A program made the position numbers and the translations under genes. Shown in pieces: positions 34,201 to 47,500 of a stretch of DNA of 64,000 bases; within the stretch, counting starts at the first letter, position 1; each line of letters starts with the position of its first letter. The DNA is from Lineus longissimus (Eukaryota; Nemertea; Pilidiophora; Heteronemertea; Lineidae): NCBI RefSeq assembly GCF_910592395.1, contig NC_088325.1, positions 1,054,001 through 1,118,000 on the forward strand. The letters are read 5' to 3'. The notes beneath the pieces were generated by a model that saw nothing but the letters and a program-made list of their open reading frames with translations, did not search any database and was not told the origin of the DNA.

Positions 34201-37200
34201 TCTTAAATTGATAAATTCTTCTGTTCTTCGTAAATACACGTACGCTTTTGTACGATATTCCAAGCCTATGGTCTATTTTTAGTTTATTCCTAGGGATTCC
34301 TATGGTGAACAGTTGACTTGAAACTGTGCAGCTTAAAAAGATGATCTTCTTTTTCACCCGACGGCCCACCAGGTGGCGTGGCAGGGAAATCTCTTTAAGT
34401 CAGCTGCTCATCTTCTAGGGTGAAGACTTATCGAGTCCTATGCCAGGTTTTCAACCTTGTGTTCAGGCGGTATCTGAAACTAAAACACGGAGAAATGGTT
34501 ATCGAAGACCGTGTCGAAAGTGTTTCAGCTAGTAATCTGAAATGTTGGGCAGAAAGAGCAGTCTGAAGAAGGCAGGGTGCTTACATTATGGAAATATGGA
34601 AATGCAGAGGCCATTGATGAATAATTGCAGGGCAACAGTTGAAAATTAAGAAAATAAGGCACAGTTCCGCGCCCTGCTTAAAAGTCTTTGGAAACACTAG
34701 CCCAGCTTGAATCTGTTAACTTTTTGGATTCTTGCGTTTCTCAATTTTGAAAGTATAGGCCTACCTATTGGAGGACTCCAAGATGTTGTCAAAACTTTGG
34801 TTTGGCTCTGAATCAAGAAAGTCCAGCAGAAGTCCTGTGACTTGCATCTGAGTGTCCACTTATTGACATACAAATGTATCAGATTCAGACAGACTATCAA
34901 ATAACTTCACCAAGGCTATTTACAGTTACAACTTCAATTGAAAGTGCCTCAGTTCAGTTTCATTTTCAATTTAGTAGCGATCGTCTCCTATTAAAAATGA
35001 TATCAGAGACCATATCAATTTCGTGGAGTTGTTAGTATTCCTGTGATTGGACAGGTCGACCAAGGTCAGACTGAGGGGCCTTGATTAGCCAATTGTCACC
35101 GTGAGTAATTGCCTCCAATTTAGACGCATGATGAGATTTATGGGAACGAAAGATGAGGTGTGATTTTCATTTTGGTGTCATTTATAGGACTAAGCAGTCG
35201 CACGGTCCTGCGGCTATTCTGATGTAGGTGTATTCAATAAGTTGTCTGTTTAGTATATTGTCCACACGGCTGTCGAACTTCACCAAGACTTGGCTTAGCA
35301 GTGAAGATAGCTAATCTTATGAAGCTATGATATACTTCGATGAGGATGCAATGACCCTTCTCCTATTCACAGATCATTTGTATCCGTAATCGATATTATC
35401 CGTCCCTTCTCAAGGACTGCAACAAGGGCTTTGACACAGTTGCTTTTGCCTAGGGCCCTGAGCTTTGTTAGGCTCAGTACGACTCGGGTTTGGTCGAGTC
35501 CCTTGACTTCTGTCCACATAAATCAGCAGAGCGACAGGCCTTTGGGCCTCTTGTTTATTTGCATCCTGTCTCCGAAATAGAGGTGTCCTGATCACAGAGG
35601 TCAATTGAATGGAAATGACTGCTTCGGGACCAAAACTAGTGTCCTTTTTAGAGAGGGTGTCCTTTATAGAGAGGTGTCCCCTAAGAGAGGTCCCACTGTA
35701 TTTTCAAATGCTGTCCTTGGCATAATGAATGGCGGTATTGAAAAAACAAGGTTAAAGTATACCCCACTTGACTTCAATTTGAACATTAATGCTGTGGAGT
35801 GGGGTAGTTGAAGAGACGGTGGAGCCAGTGAAAGTGGTCCTCTTGTCTCGGTCACCCTAACTTTGCACGAGTTTTACGCTAGGGCCGTTATTTGCCTGTA
35901 CTCCAGAGCATTGTATACTTTACTGGGCACCCAAGTTTGGATTCTGACCAAATTGGAATGGTGATATATGTGGTTTAAAATGTCACCTCTTAAAAAATGA
36001 CTACGTACCAATTGCAAAATGGCTAAGGCTGTTTCTGTTGACGTAGCTCTCTCACCCCTATAATCATCTTTGTTTCAAGAGCTAGATAACTTGTTTGATG
36101 GTTACAAATAATTTCATGACATTCGAGAGAATCTAATGTGTGGTCTCCATACTGCCCTTAACCCTTCTGTTATTGGGTGTTTTGCTCACTGAGAGAGATA
36201 TGGGTCAGTCTTCATTCATCTGGCCCATTTTGATATCCCATCCACACTCCTACACTCCAGGCAAACCTCATTGTAACGTTCTAAAAGTACATGTGTATTG
36301 TGGTTCCCTTTGTTGGTGCAACCTCCATACAGGGGTGCCGCACTTGCACAATCAAACCATGCCTGTAGCTAGCTGTCTGGGAGGGGGGAGTTGTTCTCTG
36401 CCTCCGAAAATTGGCATGAAAAGCATGTTTTTGGTGACCTCAAGGGGCCTACACCCCTCTCAAGCTACACCCTGCAAAAACACAGGAAAGTAAGGCCAGG
36501 TTCAGGTAAAACACATCTTCTTTTCTGATATGGATACCTTGTGGAAACACTACCCGTAACTTGATCTTGACATACCTAAGCAAAGTTGGAACCTTCTGTT
36601 TAGCAACCAGCAGGCCCTGACATTTTTTCTCGTCAATTTCTGCCAAATTTTCCACCTGGACGCAGGTGGGGTATCTCGAATCTGAGGTGGATTTCAGTTA
36701 ATTGTGGTTGCTAGGCAACCATCCAATTACCACTGGTTTGGGGAGTTTTGGAATGCGTGGCCCCAGTAAGGCTACAGTTAGCTCATGTTCTCCATGGAGA
36801 CGACTTGAGTAAACAATTTGGTAAACAGCTACTGTCCCGGGGGCGGTCCGTGAGTTTTGAGATATGTGGAGTACAAATTACTTGAGAAACCCGAAGAAAA
36901 GGTACACAACCGCTAGTCAGTCACTTACCTTTAGTACCAAGAACACGTTGTGGGTGCTACTTGGAAGAGGTCACAATCGACGCATTGTCCTTGAGAAATA
37001 CCACAGACAGAAGTGGGCAAAACTGCTGGTCTTGTAGTGCCTTTAGAAGTGCCTAGGTTTCGGTCTTGGAGTTCCAAGATTTGTGTCTCTTGATGGGAGT
37101 GTATCGTACTACCAAGTGTAAAAGATTCCCAACCATCTTTCCTTTTGGAGTAAAGTTAAATGAAACTTTTCGATTCAAAATGGCTGACCCGGCCCCACCC

Positions 37201-40200
37201 AAAAATGAAAAAATTTCACCTCTGGTGCATCAAGCAGTTTTGAGATGATCCCTTTTGTGGGGGCCCACCCAATGGTTTGGCGTTAGCCTGCTACATTTCA
37301 CATAACATGACAGATGGGAAGGCTGCGAGACTGTATAGCTAGGTGCAAGCCTCAGGAGGAGAAGGGTCACTCATGCTTCTCATCTGACAATCATGTCCAC
37401 TTCACCAAACCATAACTCCAACAAAATACGTATACTTGCATAGTACGAAGTCGCTTCATAGAATTCATGACAAAAGCTATTCTGTTTGCTCACCCTATTT
37501 TCCACACCCCTTGACATGGCATCCACCAATGAGCAATTGGCAAATTTGATTGAGACTACTTAGGACACCTACAGCAACCTCAAGTGCCAGTGCTGGTGCT
37601 GTCAGTGTTGGAAACTGAATGGTGTTTTGTTGTTTTCTCGAGCAAGCCACTTGCCTTCATGTATTCCAGTGCATTGTCAATGACTATTAAACGATGATTT
37701 TATCGATTTCAAAAGATGAGTATGAAAACGACCCTGGTCAACAAACTGTTGAAATATCAGATCCTGTTTTATGTAGAATTTGAAGGAGTTAGACTTCATT
37801 GAAACGTCGTCCTTGTGGAAGTGCTTCATCATGTCCCAAGCCCTGAACAAATGAGGGACCATCACTAAAGTGTCTTGAAAATGTTTTGCCAATTTTCATC
37901 ATGCTCATGTTGATTTCTAAAAACAGAGTGGTAAATGCAGGTGGTGATAGCCCCATTGTGGAAATATAAGCCGTGTGACTCAGTTATCACTGAAACTTGA
38001 CTAAGAAGAGTTACAGCTGATAACAAGTCCTGACCTTGAACTTGCTCGTTTGACCTTCAGTCTACTTAGCGCTGATGCGCTCAGCTGGTGGGCTACTTCA
38101 TGGAGATTTTCATGGCTTCACTTGATTGAACCAAACACTAAAAGATAGCTCCCCTGTTGAAAATAAGCCATATGAGTCAGTTATGCCTGCATGATTCCAA
38201 CCGTCCAACCCAGGGGTTTTGGCTTATTTAATCTGGCTGATATCGGAAAAATGGTTGCTTTTCTGCACTGACATGAAACCTATTGCTTCCAGTCAGATCG
38301 GAACTGTTTCTACCAGTTATGGGCAAGGCAAATTCAGTTTGTAAGAGTGTATGACAAAAAAATATATGAGGCAAGCAGCTCGCATGTTTTTAGCCACATA
38401 TACCTCATCCCGAAAGCCTTTTAATGCATCATGCATGAATTGGCTGATGCACTGTGAGGACCTCTCCCTGTGGTGCTCAAGGAGAGATGGGATCCGTGTT
38501 CAGCTAAAACTGATCTGTCCACATTTGGTACAGATTCATTATTTGGTATGTTTGGGGTAGGAAATATTGTTGGCCCCTTCAGCGAAGGTCATTTAGTAAA
38601 CACACTTCAACCAACTTTGCCCTAACATGTGGAGGGCATGCAGACAATTTGTCATCTAGTCTGATCATCAAACACTGGAGAGAAAGGACTTCCTTACATC
38701 GGAGCGGAAGTACATATTTACTGCTGTCATATGAGAGATTTAGGATGAATAACAAGGATTTGTGATTCAATGTTTGAAGGAAATTATGAATCATTTCTCT
38801 TTGTTGGAAGAGGGTATCTGCACCAGCATGTTCAGCAGTGACAGTGAAAGTTTTATGTTCAAGTTTATTGCCGCTGTCTTTGGTTTTCAATCTAAATACA
38901 TCCTGAGGAAATCGGGGTTAAAGTGATACAATGATGTGATTTACAACTTTGTGGAAATACGTCTGTTTTTAATTGTTAATCACAAATGTAAAGCTCAAAT
39001 TTTTCTATTTTTGATTAGATTTATTATAAAATCGCTGAATGTAAATCACCGCGACCGCGAAAAATGTTCATGTTGTGACGTCATCAACGAAAACGTTGTC
39101 GGCGTAGCGCAATTTCAACGGCATCGAAACGAGCCGTCCGGGCGGGATTAAACCATCAATTTCTAGAAAATTTGCATTTCGATTCAAAAACCTTACCGAT
39201 TTATAAGAAAGTGACGTAGTCATTTGTCAAAAACAGCTAAAACATTATATGGTGAAATTTGAAACAAGTTACCCTTTAATGTTCATTTCTCTAACCCTGC
39301 ACACCAACCCCGAGATATTTCCCCTCTTAGAAGTACAGGCATAGATCATCTTTAAGTCAACATCTGTGATTTAACTGTCAGCCTCAATTCTAAACAGTAC
39401 TTCTGATGACTTTGATGAATGGAAATGGCACTCGGTAATCGTAAACCGATGTCAGTTCTTATAAGATGTAGTGTGTCCTCTGAGAAAACGATGCTTTTTC
39501 CCCATTGGCTAGATAACAACCAATGGAATGCAAGTTGAGATGTCGTTGCCACGACGTTGAAGAAATTCCTAGAATCGGATGCTGGCGACCTTCTGATTGG
39601 GCACATTTCGTTTTGCGGCTTGAACTTCAGCGAATGAGGGGCCTTGTATTTCAGCCAATGAGGGGAAACGTCTCAGGGGACTGAGGCTGGCCGCAGAAGG
39701 GAACTTTTACCACTGATTTCCTCACAAAGTCGTGTGATAACCTGAACATTATCCTGTCAGGACGCTTGTCCTGACAGGGCCGGATTCTGATAGAACTGGA
39801 TTGCCGCGGTACTCGATGCTCCATTGCTGCCATCAAATGTTTATCAATCGAATTTCACTGTCATAAATACGTAATAATTCCCATCGCTAATAAAATAATT
39901 GTGATAATAATCATACCGGTGCAATTTTCGGGCCATAATTCTTCGTCTAGGTTTTATCGACATGTAAAATGTGGGACTTTGGAGCGGAGGGTATAATTTA
40001 CTGACCTTGGTTGTTTGGGACATTGATGGATGTTATGTAGGCTGTCCTGCCTGACAATAGGTCTGTTGATGCAGTAGGATGATCGCCAACGATAATGTCC
40101 CAGCAGAATAAAACGTAAGGGGGTGGGGCCTGGGGGGGGGCTGTTCATGCTGTGTAGAATCAGTGATCACCGCGACCTGTGCTCAACATCAAACCAAGCG

Positions 40201-43200
40201 GTTTAACCCGCAGACAAGCAGTGTGCACATCACCGAGATAATTGTTGTAGGTTGCAGTGACAAAAATTGCTAGTTGTGCTTTAGAAGACTATGACACAGC
40301 AAGAATCGTTGCAGGTTGCATGGTGTGCTAAATCATGACACGAACTCTAAACATGTATTTCATCTTTATTTCAGCGGATGTTGCTGGTAAGCCATCATTT
40401 GGCTGCATTTTTTTGGGTCACCCTGTAGTTGTCTGTCCTCTCCTCTTCATTTTATGTTGTACTACTATTTGCATGGATGAGACATTTCCCATATTTTGAG
40501 GATTACCCTTTTCCCTCCTTAAAATGGCTTCTTTGACTGCAGAAATGGAAAAATCTGGGGCTCAACTCTAAGTTCATGAAGTTGAACTTGGAATTTTCAA
40601 AATCAGAAAAGAAATCATCATTTTAGAGGCTTTCTTTTAAGCTCTGGGTACTGTTTTAAGGCGAAGTTTTTTGGTCACTGGTCGGGGCTCCCATGTCACA
40701 AGGCCTTACTTGTTTGTTGTCTGGTAAGGATTGAAATCTTGGGTGCCGGAATCAGTACTTGCTCGAATAACGTCAACAGAAACTGTACATGTAGAATCAA
40801 ATTTTAAAAAATGCACTTAAAAAAAAATGATGAATCATTTTTATAAAGGACTTTCGAGCCTCTTGAAAATTTCTTTCCTGGCCTTGGGTTCTCATATCTC
40901 CAAAGCTTGATTAAACGAAAGACCTCATTACTGAAATCTGTGGTCCATGTGGTTATATTTTCCTAATATTGTCATGATATTGATCAAATTAGTCATATGT
41001 TAGTAAACTTCGTCTGAGCTTACAAGAGCTAATTCAGGAGCGTATAAACCGATCCCATGTTTTTACCTGGTATGTGTGAAATATTTGAATTTCTCAACAG
41101 TTTATAGACACGCCACATTTTATGGCAAGGGACCATCTCAAAATTCATTTGGTTCCAAAACGCTTGATTAATTGTGGTGCGCTTAGGGGTGGAGGGTTGG
41201 AGGTGGTGGGGGGGGGGGGAGATGTTTCAGTGATGTTGTAATTGTATGGCCTCTTCTATCACGGCATGGTTGTTCTGATCGAAGTGTAGTTTTAGTTTTA
41301 TGGACTATTCCACAATTCCTTTATTCTTTCTCAGCATCTTTTTTACCACCCCCAACTATGTTATTTTCTGGTGGAGATAGCTATTTCAGAAATGTACTTT
41401 TTTGCCTCTGGAAGTACGGATAAGTTCAACACCTAGCCCAAGTTTGACCAAATGGCAAAAACAGATACAGTGTGTCCCCGAAATAGGCCAGAAATTTTTT
41501 TTTAAATGTGAAAGGGTGAACGTGTAACTGAAAGGCCTGCCATATTAATAGGAGCTAGACGCCCACACTGGGCCACCAGTAGCGGGAAAAGGGGGCCGTG
41601 CACTGCATTTCTCATCAAAAGCCCAGGTGCGTCTTGTCCCACCTTTGGATTTGCACCAGGAACCATTCCTTATCATGCGTTTTCTTTACAGGCAATTCTC
41701 AAGTGACACCGGTCGTGTCCATCACAGTTATCGCTCCGCAGCCTGACCCGAACATGCCCGTCCTCGACAATAACCACATGTACGCACACAAGGACCAGCC
41801 GATCATCCTGGCGTGTACAATTGACAACAAACCGCCAGATACCTTTGTAAGTTTGATATCGTCTGTAATAACTCGAGGTTAAATAGCTGAAATATGCCCC
41901 TAAACACTCTTAAAAATGACATCAGACAATTTGGTGTGAGCCTTGATGTATTGTAATTGAGAGACTTACTAAGGAGCCTCGTAGCCTAGTGGTTAACAGT
42001 GCTGGCTGCCACGTATCTTTGAATGAACTAGCAAAGCTTTCAAGGAACTAAAAATTCCTGGCTCTTCACAGTCGTTAGATTAAGAGGACGAACTGAGGTT
42101 CTTTGTATCTGGTGTCTATGCCAAGGCAAGCAAACAACCGCACCAAGTGAGAAACAAGAGTAGCTTGCGTGGACTCTACCTCTGGTCAGAGAAGATCCCT
42201 CCAAGTGAGAAACAAGAGTAGCTTGCGTGGACTCTACCTCTGGTCAGAGAAGAACCCACCAAGTGAGAAACAAGAGTAGCTTGCGTGGACTCTACCTCTG
42301 GTCAGAGAAGATCCCACCAAGTGAGAAACGAGAGTAGCTTGCGTGGACTCTACCTCTGGTCAGAGAAGATCCCACCAAGTGAGAAACGAGAGTATCTTGC
42401 GTGGACTCTACCTCTGGTCAGAGAAGATCCCACCAAGTGAGAAACAAGAGTAGCTTGCGTGGACTCTACCTCTGGTCAGAGAAGAACCCACCAAGTGAGA
42501 AACAAGAGTAGCTTGCGTGGACTCTACCTCTGGTCAGAGAAGATCCCACCAAGTGAGAAACAAGAGTAGCTTGCGTGGACTCTACCTCTGGTCAGAGAAG
42601 ATCCCACCAAGTGAGAAACATCAGTATCTTGCGTGGACTCTACCTCTGGTCAGAGAAGATCCCACCAAGTGAGAAACAAGAGTAGCTTGCGTGGACTCTA
42701 CCTCTGGTCAGAGAAGATCCCACCAAGTGAGAAACAAGAGTAGCTTGCGTGGACTCTACCTCTGGTCAGAGAAGATCCCACCAAGTGAGAAACAAGAGTA
42801 GCTTGCGTGGACTCTACCTCTGGTCAGAGAAGAACCAACCAAGTGAGAAACAAGAGTAGCTTGCGTGGACTCTACCTCTGGTCAGAGAAGATCCCACCAA
42901 GTGAGAAACAAGAGTAGCTTGCGTGGACTCCACCTCTGGTCAGAGAAGACCCCACCAAGTGAGAAACGAGAGTAGCTTGCGTGGACTCCACCTCTGGTCA
43001 GAGAAGATCCCACCAAGTGAGAAACGAGAGTAGCTTGCGTGGACTCTACCTCTGGTCAGAGAAGATCCCACCAAGTGAGAAACATGAGTAGCTTGCGTGG
43101 ACTCTACCTCTGGCCAGTGTCAGAGTCACTGGGCCAACTGGCTTCGTAACTGTAGTGAAGCATAAAAACACTTATCCAGTCTTGGAGGAGGAATACTATC

Positions 43201-44544
43201 TTGAGAATGACACCTCCAAATGCTGAGCAAACTCTAAAGAAGAAGATGAAGACGCCCAGAAGAAGATGAAGACGCCCACTGATGAAGAGGCCCACTGATG
43301 AAGTTGCGTCGTTCTAAAACTTGTTCTGGTCTCCTTCAGGTTCATTGGAATTTCTACCCAAAAGACAGCTCGACTGTCATTCCGATCTCGTTCAATCTAC
43401 AAAGTTACGACGACTCAAAATGGAAAGTTGAAGCGGGCGTTGCCAAGGGGAACACGTATCGTCTGTCGCTACTCTCGCCGGGCGTGAAATCAGAAGGAAG
43501 ATACGAGTGTTCTGCAGAATACGACGATTTCGCCCCGCCGGTGAAAGAGGGAAAATATATAGAAATTATTTGTGAGTATAGTAGCTACTGTCTGCGTTAG
43601 AGTTGGACTAAGTAGTTTATCAGTACAGTCTAAGGAAACCAGGAGGCCTTCATGCCCACATACTTCATTTACGTGGTGGGTAAAAGTATTGGTTTACCTT
43701 TGCAACACAGTAGGCCCTCCCATTACAGTGTTGGAGGGGTACAATCGGATAAAAATCATAAATGTAGGCCTTATGCCCCTCAGAATGAACTTATCTTTTG
43801 TTTATTTCTTTTGTATCGTCACTTCCTCTCGAGTTAAGCAATTTTTCTTAGGCAAACTGACACCTTTACCTACCATGATCTCTGTTTACCTGTTTCTAGA
43901 GCTAATGTCCTGGCTCTTGGCCGCGAGTAATAGTTTCAAAACCCTATTTTTCAGCCAAACCCATCATCAGTGCATCTCGATCCAGTACGGACATCAGCGC
44001 CAAGCCCGGGGACAACGTGGAGTTGCAGTGTCAGGCGGAAGGTTTACCAACCCCTGGTGTCACCTGGAGGCGGGCGGGGAAAGCTTTCTTGCCGACTGGC
44101 GGTGAATTCCATACTGTAAGTGTAATGCAACGGTCAATGAAAACCCTGTACCAATACCCCCCTTGTCAAGCAATGAATACCATGAATAACTGTGAACAAT
44201 TTGTTCTGAAACCTTTGAAAACTGTAGGCTGAATTCATAAAGGGCGTTTAGCTTAAAACAGCGTTTAACTACTGAATAGACAGATTCAGGTCCTTCATGT
44301 AAATCTTCACAGAATATGAATAGGCCCTGAAACTGATTAGAGAGAAGTTAACTGCTGAATAGACAGATTCAGGTCCTTCATGTAAATCTTCACAGAATAT
44401 GAATAGGCCCTGAAACTGATTAGAGAGAAGTTACGCACATCTAACCATTAAATGCCCTGTATGAATTTGGCCTTTTATAGCTATTGAGGAGCACCACATT
44501 ATACTATAGACGTCAATGTTTTAACCCAAAATAATTGCTTTTGG

Positions 44545-44582
<38 letters not shown>

Positions 44583-47500
44583 CCATCTCTAGACTCTTCC
44601 TTCTCCTTTCAGCAACCGAGTATGACCATCAAGAACATCCAGCCAGAGCATCAGGGAGAGTACATCTGTGAAGCAAAGAATAAAGCTGGTCAAGACACGC
44701 TCAAGATCGTTATCAAACTGAACTGTAAATATTCTTCTTTTTCGTCTTCCTCCTTCAAGGCGGGATAAGCGTTTATGCGTGCCACTACAGTTATGCACCA
44801 ATTGGGTTTATTGGCCTACTGGTGTCAACTTCGGCAAGAGGTTGAGTCCACGCAAGCTACTCATGTTTCTCACTGGGTGGGGTCTTTAACCTGTCCTGGC
44901 ATAGACACCAGGTACAAGGAACCTCGGTTTTACGTCTCATTCGAAGGACGGTAAAGAGCCAGGAATTTTAGTTCCTTGAAAGCCACGCCGGTTTATCCAG
45001 AAATACAATCTTGAGTTCTCCTTGGGATCAAACCCAAGCATGGACACCCAGTAGCTATGAGGCTCCTACACAATCCTGGCTTCTCCCCGGGATTGAACCC
45101 GGGCCCTATTGGGTGGTAGCCAGCAGTGTTGACCACAAGGCTGTGAGGCTCCTACACAATCCTGGGCTCTCCCCGGGATCAAACCCGGGCTCTATTGCGT
45201 GGTAGTCATCAGTGTTAACCACTAGGCTATGAGGCTCCTTAGACCCACGTCTTATAATCCTCTTTGTTGCAGTTCCTCCAAAAATCACGGCAGAAAAAGA
45301 GGTATACCAAAAAGTTGGCTACAAAAAGGATCTTATCTGTATGATCGATGCCAGTCCGATTCCCAAAGAGAATCAGGTCGTCTGGTCCAAGAGTGGCCGG
45401 GTCATCACCACAGGAGGAAGGTAGGACTTCGGAACAGTACAGTCCAAATCACAATTGACGTCCCCTAAATTGCGTCATTGGCGTGTCAGTGGCGTGATGT
45501 CATTTGTGATTTTGAACAGTACGTTTTAAATCGGCCTGTGGGCTTAACCATTCTCTTTTTTGGGTCTCTGTCAATTTCTGCATCTGTTTACTTTGTGATT
45601 TGCCAAAAAATTGAGAAAAAATTAAAATGTCATGATTTTTATTTTTGCCCCTTATTTAATTGCTTACAGATTGTCTAATCCAAAAATATTTTTTGCCATT
45701 TTCATTTTCTCAAATTTTAATGTTATTTGTGAAATTGCAAAAAAACTATGCGGTTAACGATACATATATTTGGTAGAACATAAATTAGCTTAGTTATCAA
45801 AAACAAAATAAGGTCTGAGTATATCCAAATTAAAAAAAATGCAATCTTTTTTTGTGACACCCAGTACGTTACGTTATTTTCCATTTCAGATTTAAAATTG
45901 GCTACACTTATGGATTGAACTCTGTTGAATCGTATCTAAGCATCCTTGGGGTGCAACCAGATGATTTCGGAGCATATACCTGCGTCGCCACAGCTGATGG
46001 CAATTCAAAGTCTGCCACGATTACGTTAGCAGGTATGTCAAATGTAAAACCCTTAGCCATCCAAACGCCTGTGGACACCCCCTCAGGTTTTTCCTTCAAA
46101 CGCCTGTGGACACCCCGCAGGTTTTTCCTTCAAACGCCTGTGGACACCCCCGCAGGTTTTTCCTTTAAACGCCCGTGGATGCCCATGATTTAGGTGACAT
46201 CAGGTGTAAAAACCTCCTGGCTAGGGAAATCCCACGTCCTAGTTATCCCTTTAAGGGGATAATGATGTAACAGGATAGGTACACAGTTGACAGTTGAGAA
46301 AATTGTCAAAATCGACTTTTCTTGGGCTAAGGGTAAGCACTCCAGAGTTCCCCTGTGGTTCCTTTACAAATTGCGTTGTCCGACCTGAGAGGAATTTCTC
46401 GCTTCATGATAAATGATTTGATTTTTTTCCATGCAGAATCAGACAAGGCCACCAAAGACAAGACCGGGCGTTTCATAGTTTCAAGTTCGCCAGCATCCCT
46501 GGGCATATTAGCACTGATAGCCGTATCATTATTCACTTCCTTACATATCATCCTGTTCTAAGCGGAGTAAGTCAGTTGCGTAAACATGCCTAGTCTTTTC
46601 ATTACACTGCGCAAACTAGTGATTGAAATCACCGCAACTGACGATTACATTGCAAGCTTGTAGCTACGCTTATATATAACCAAGGTTTGGCTTATTACTA
46701 ACCTTTTGCCTGGGTACGAGGTATCAAGAGACGGAGCATTGTTTGGGAGACGTCTGAGGTTTTGATCGTATGTGCTTGGCCGCTGCAGGCCACAATCTCT
46801 CGTCACTTGTTTTCTTCTTGAGTATTTTCTTGAAACGGCATTCATGTAAAAGAAAGCCATCTTGAAAATGAATATAAAATATTTTGGCGGGTAAATTTTT
46901 TTTAACGAATTATTCTATCTGATGTGAGACACTTACAGCACTAGAGCTTCTATTTAGCACACCCTCGGGGCTGACAAGTGCTGTCCTTGATAGAGAGGTA
47001 TCCTTATTAGAGAGGTCTAATGGAACGGAAACAACTATTTTGGATCCAATCTTGTGTCCTTAATAGCATGGAACTTTGAAGATTGTTTCTTTTCCGAATG
47101 AAGCACTAACTTGGGTTGCAGCTTTGTCGCTTTCAGCCAGTAATGAACGTTATATACTTGTCACGCAGTCTGTTTTAATTTCAGGTTTAATAGTACTTCA
47201 AGCCAGTAGTTGTTGTTTACTAAAATGTTTTAAAATTGCTTGCTATTTTGTCCATTGTAGAGTACTGATGTAGCCTTTACTAACCTTGTCGGTTTCATTT
47301 TCAGCAAATTACTAAAAATTGTAGTGGGTGTATGTATTGCATAACTAACACTCCAATTCTATCAATTTCAGCTTTGTACCAATAGAAATATATCCATAAT
47401 GATTGACATGTGATGAAATAATCTATTTACATTGGAAGAATCAATACCCTTAAAATTCCAGTAAAATATGACAGTTGACAATTTGCTCCATTTTACACAT

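Noticed and set aside
38579..38890. A 103-codon minus-strand open frame in intron 1 of Ig protein A
   Set aside because: No domain or similarity recognised, no supporting splice or neighbour context; length is within what chance allows in 64 kb.
43572..44105. A 177-codon plus-strand open frame
   Set aside because: It runs through intron 4 of Ig protein A in a frame different from the real exon 5 at 43955-44115.
45020..45240. Apparent tRNA genes (A and B boxes present)
   Set aside because: The boxes belong to the tandem head modules of a SINE; the flanking sequence is the SINE body and no complete cloverleaf is evident.
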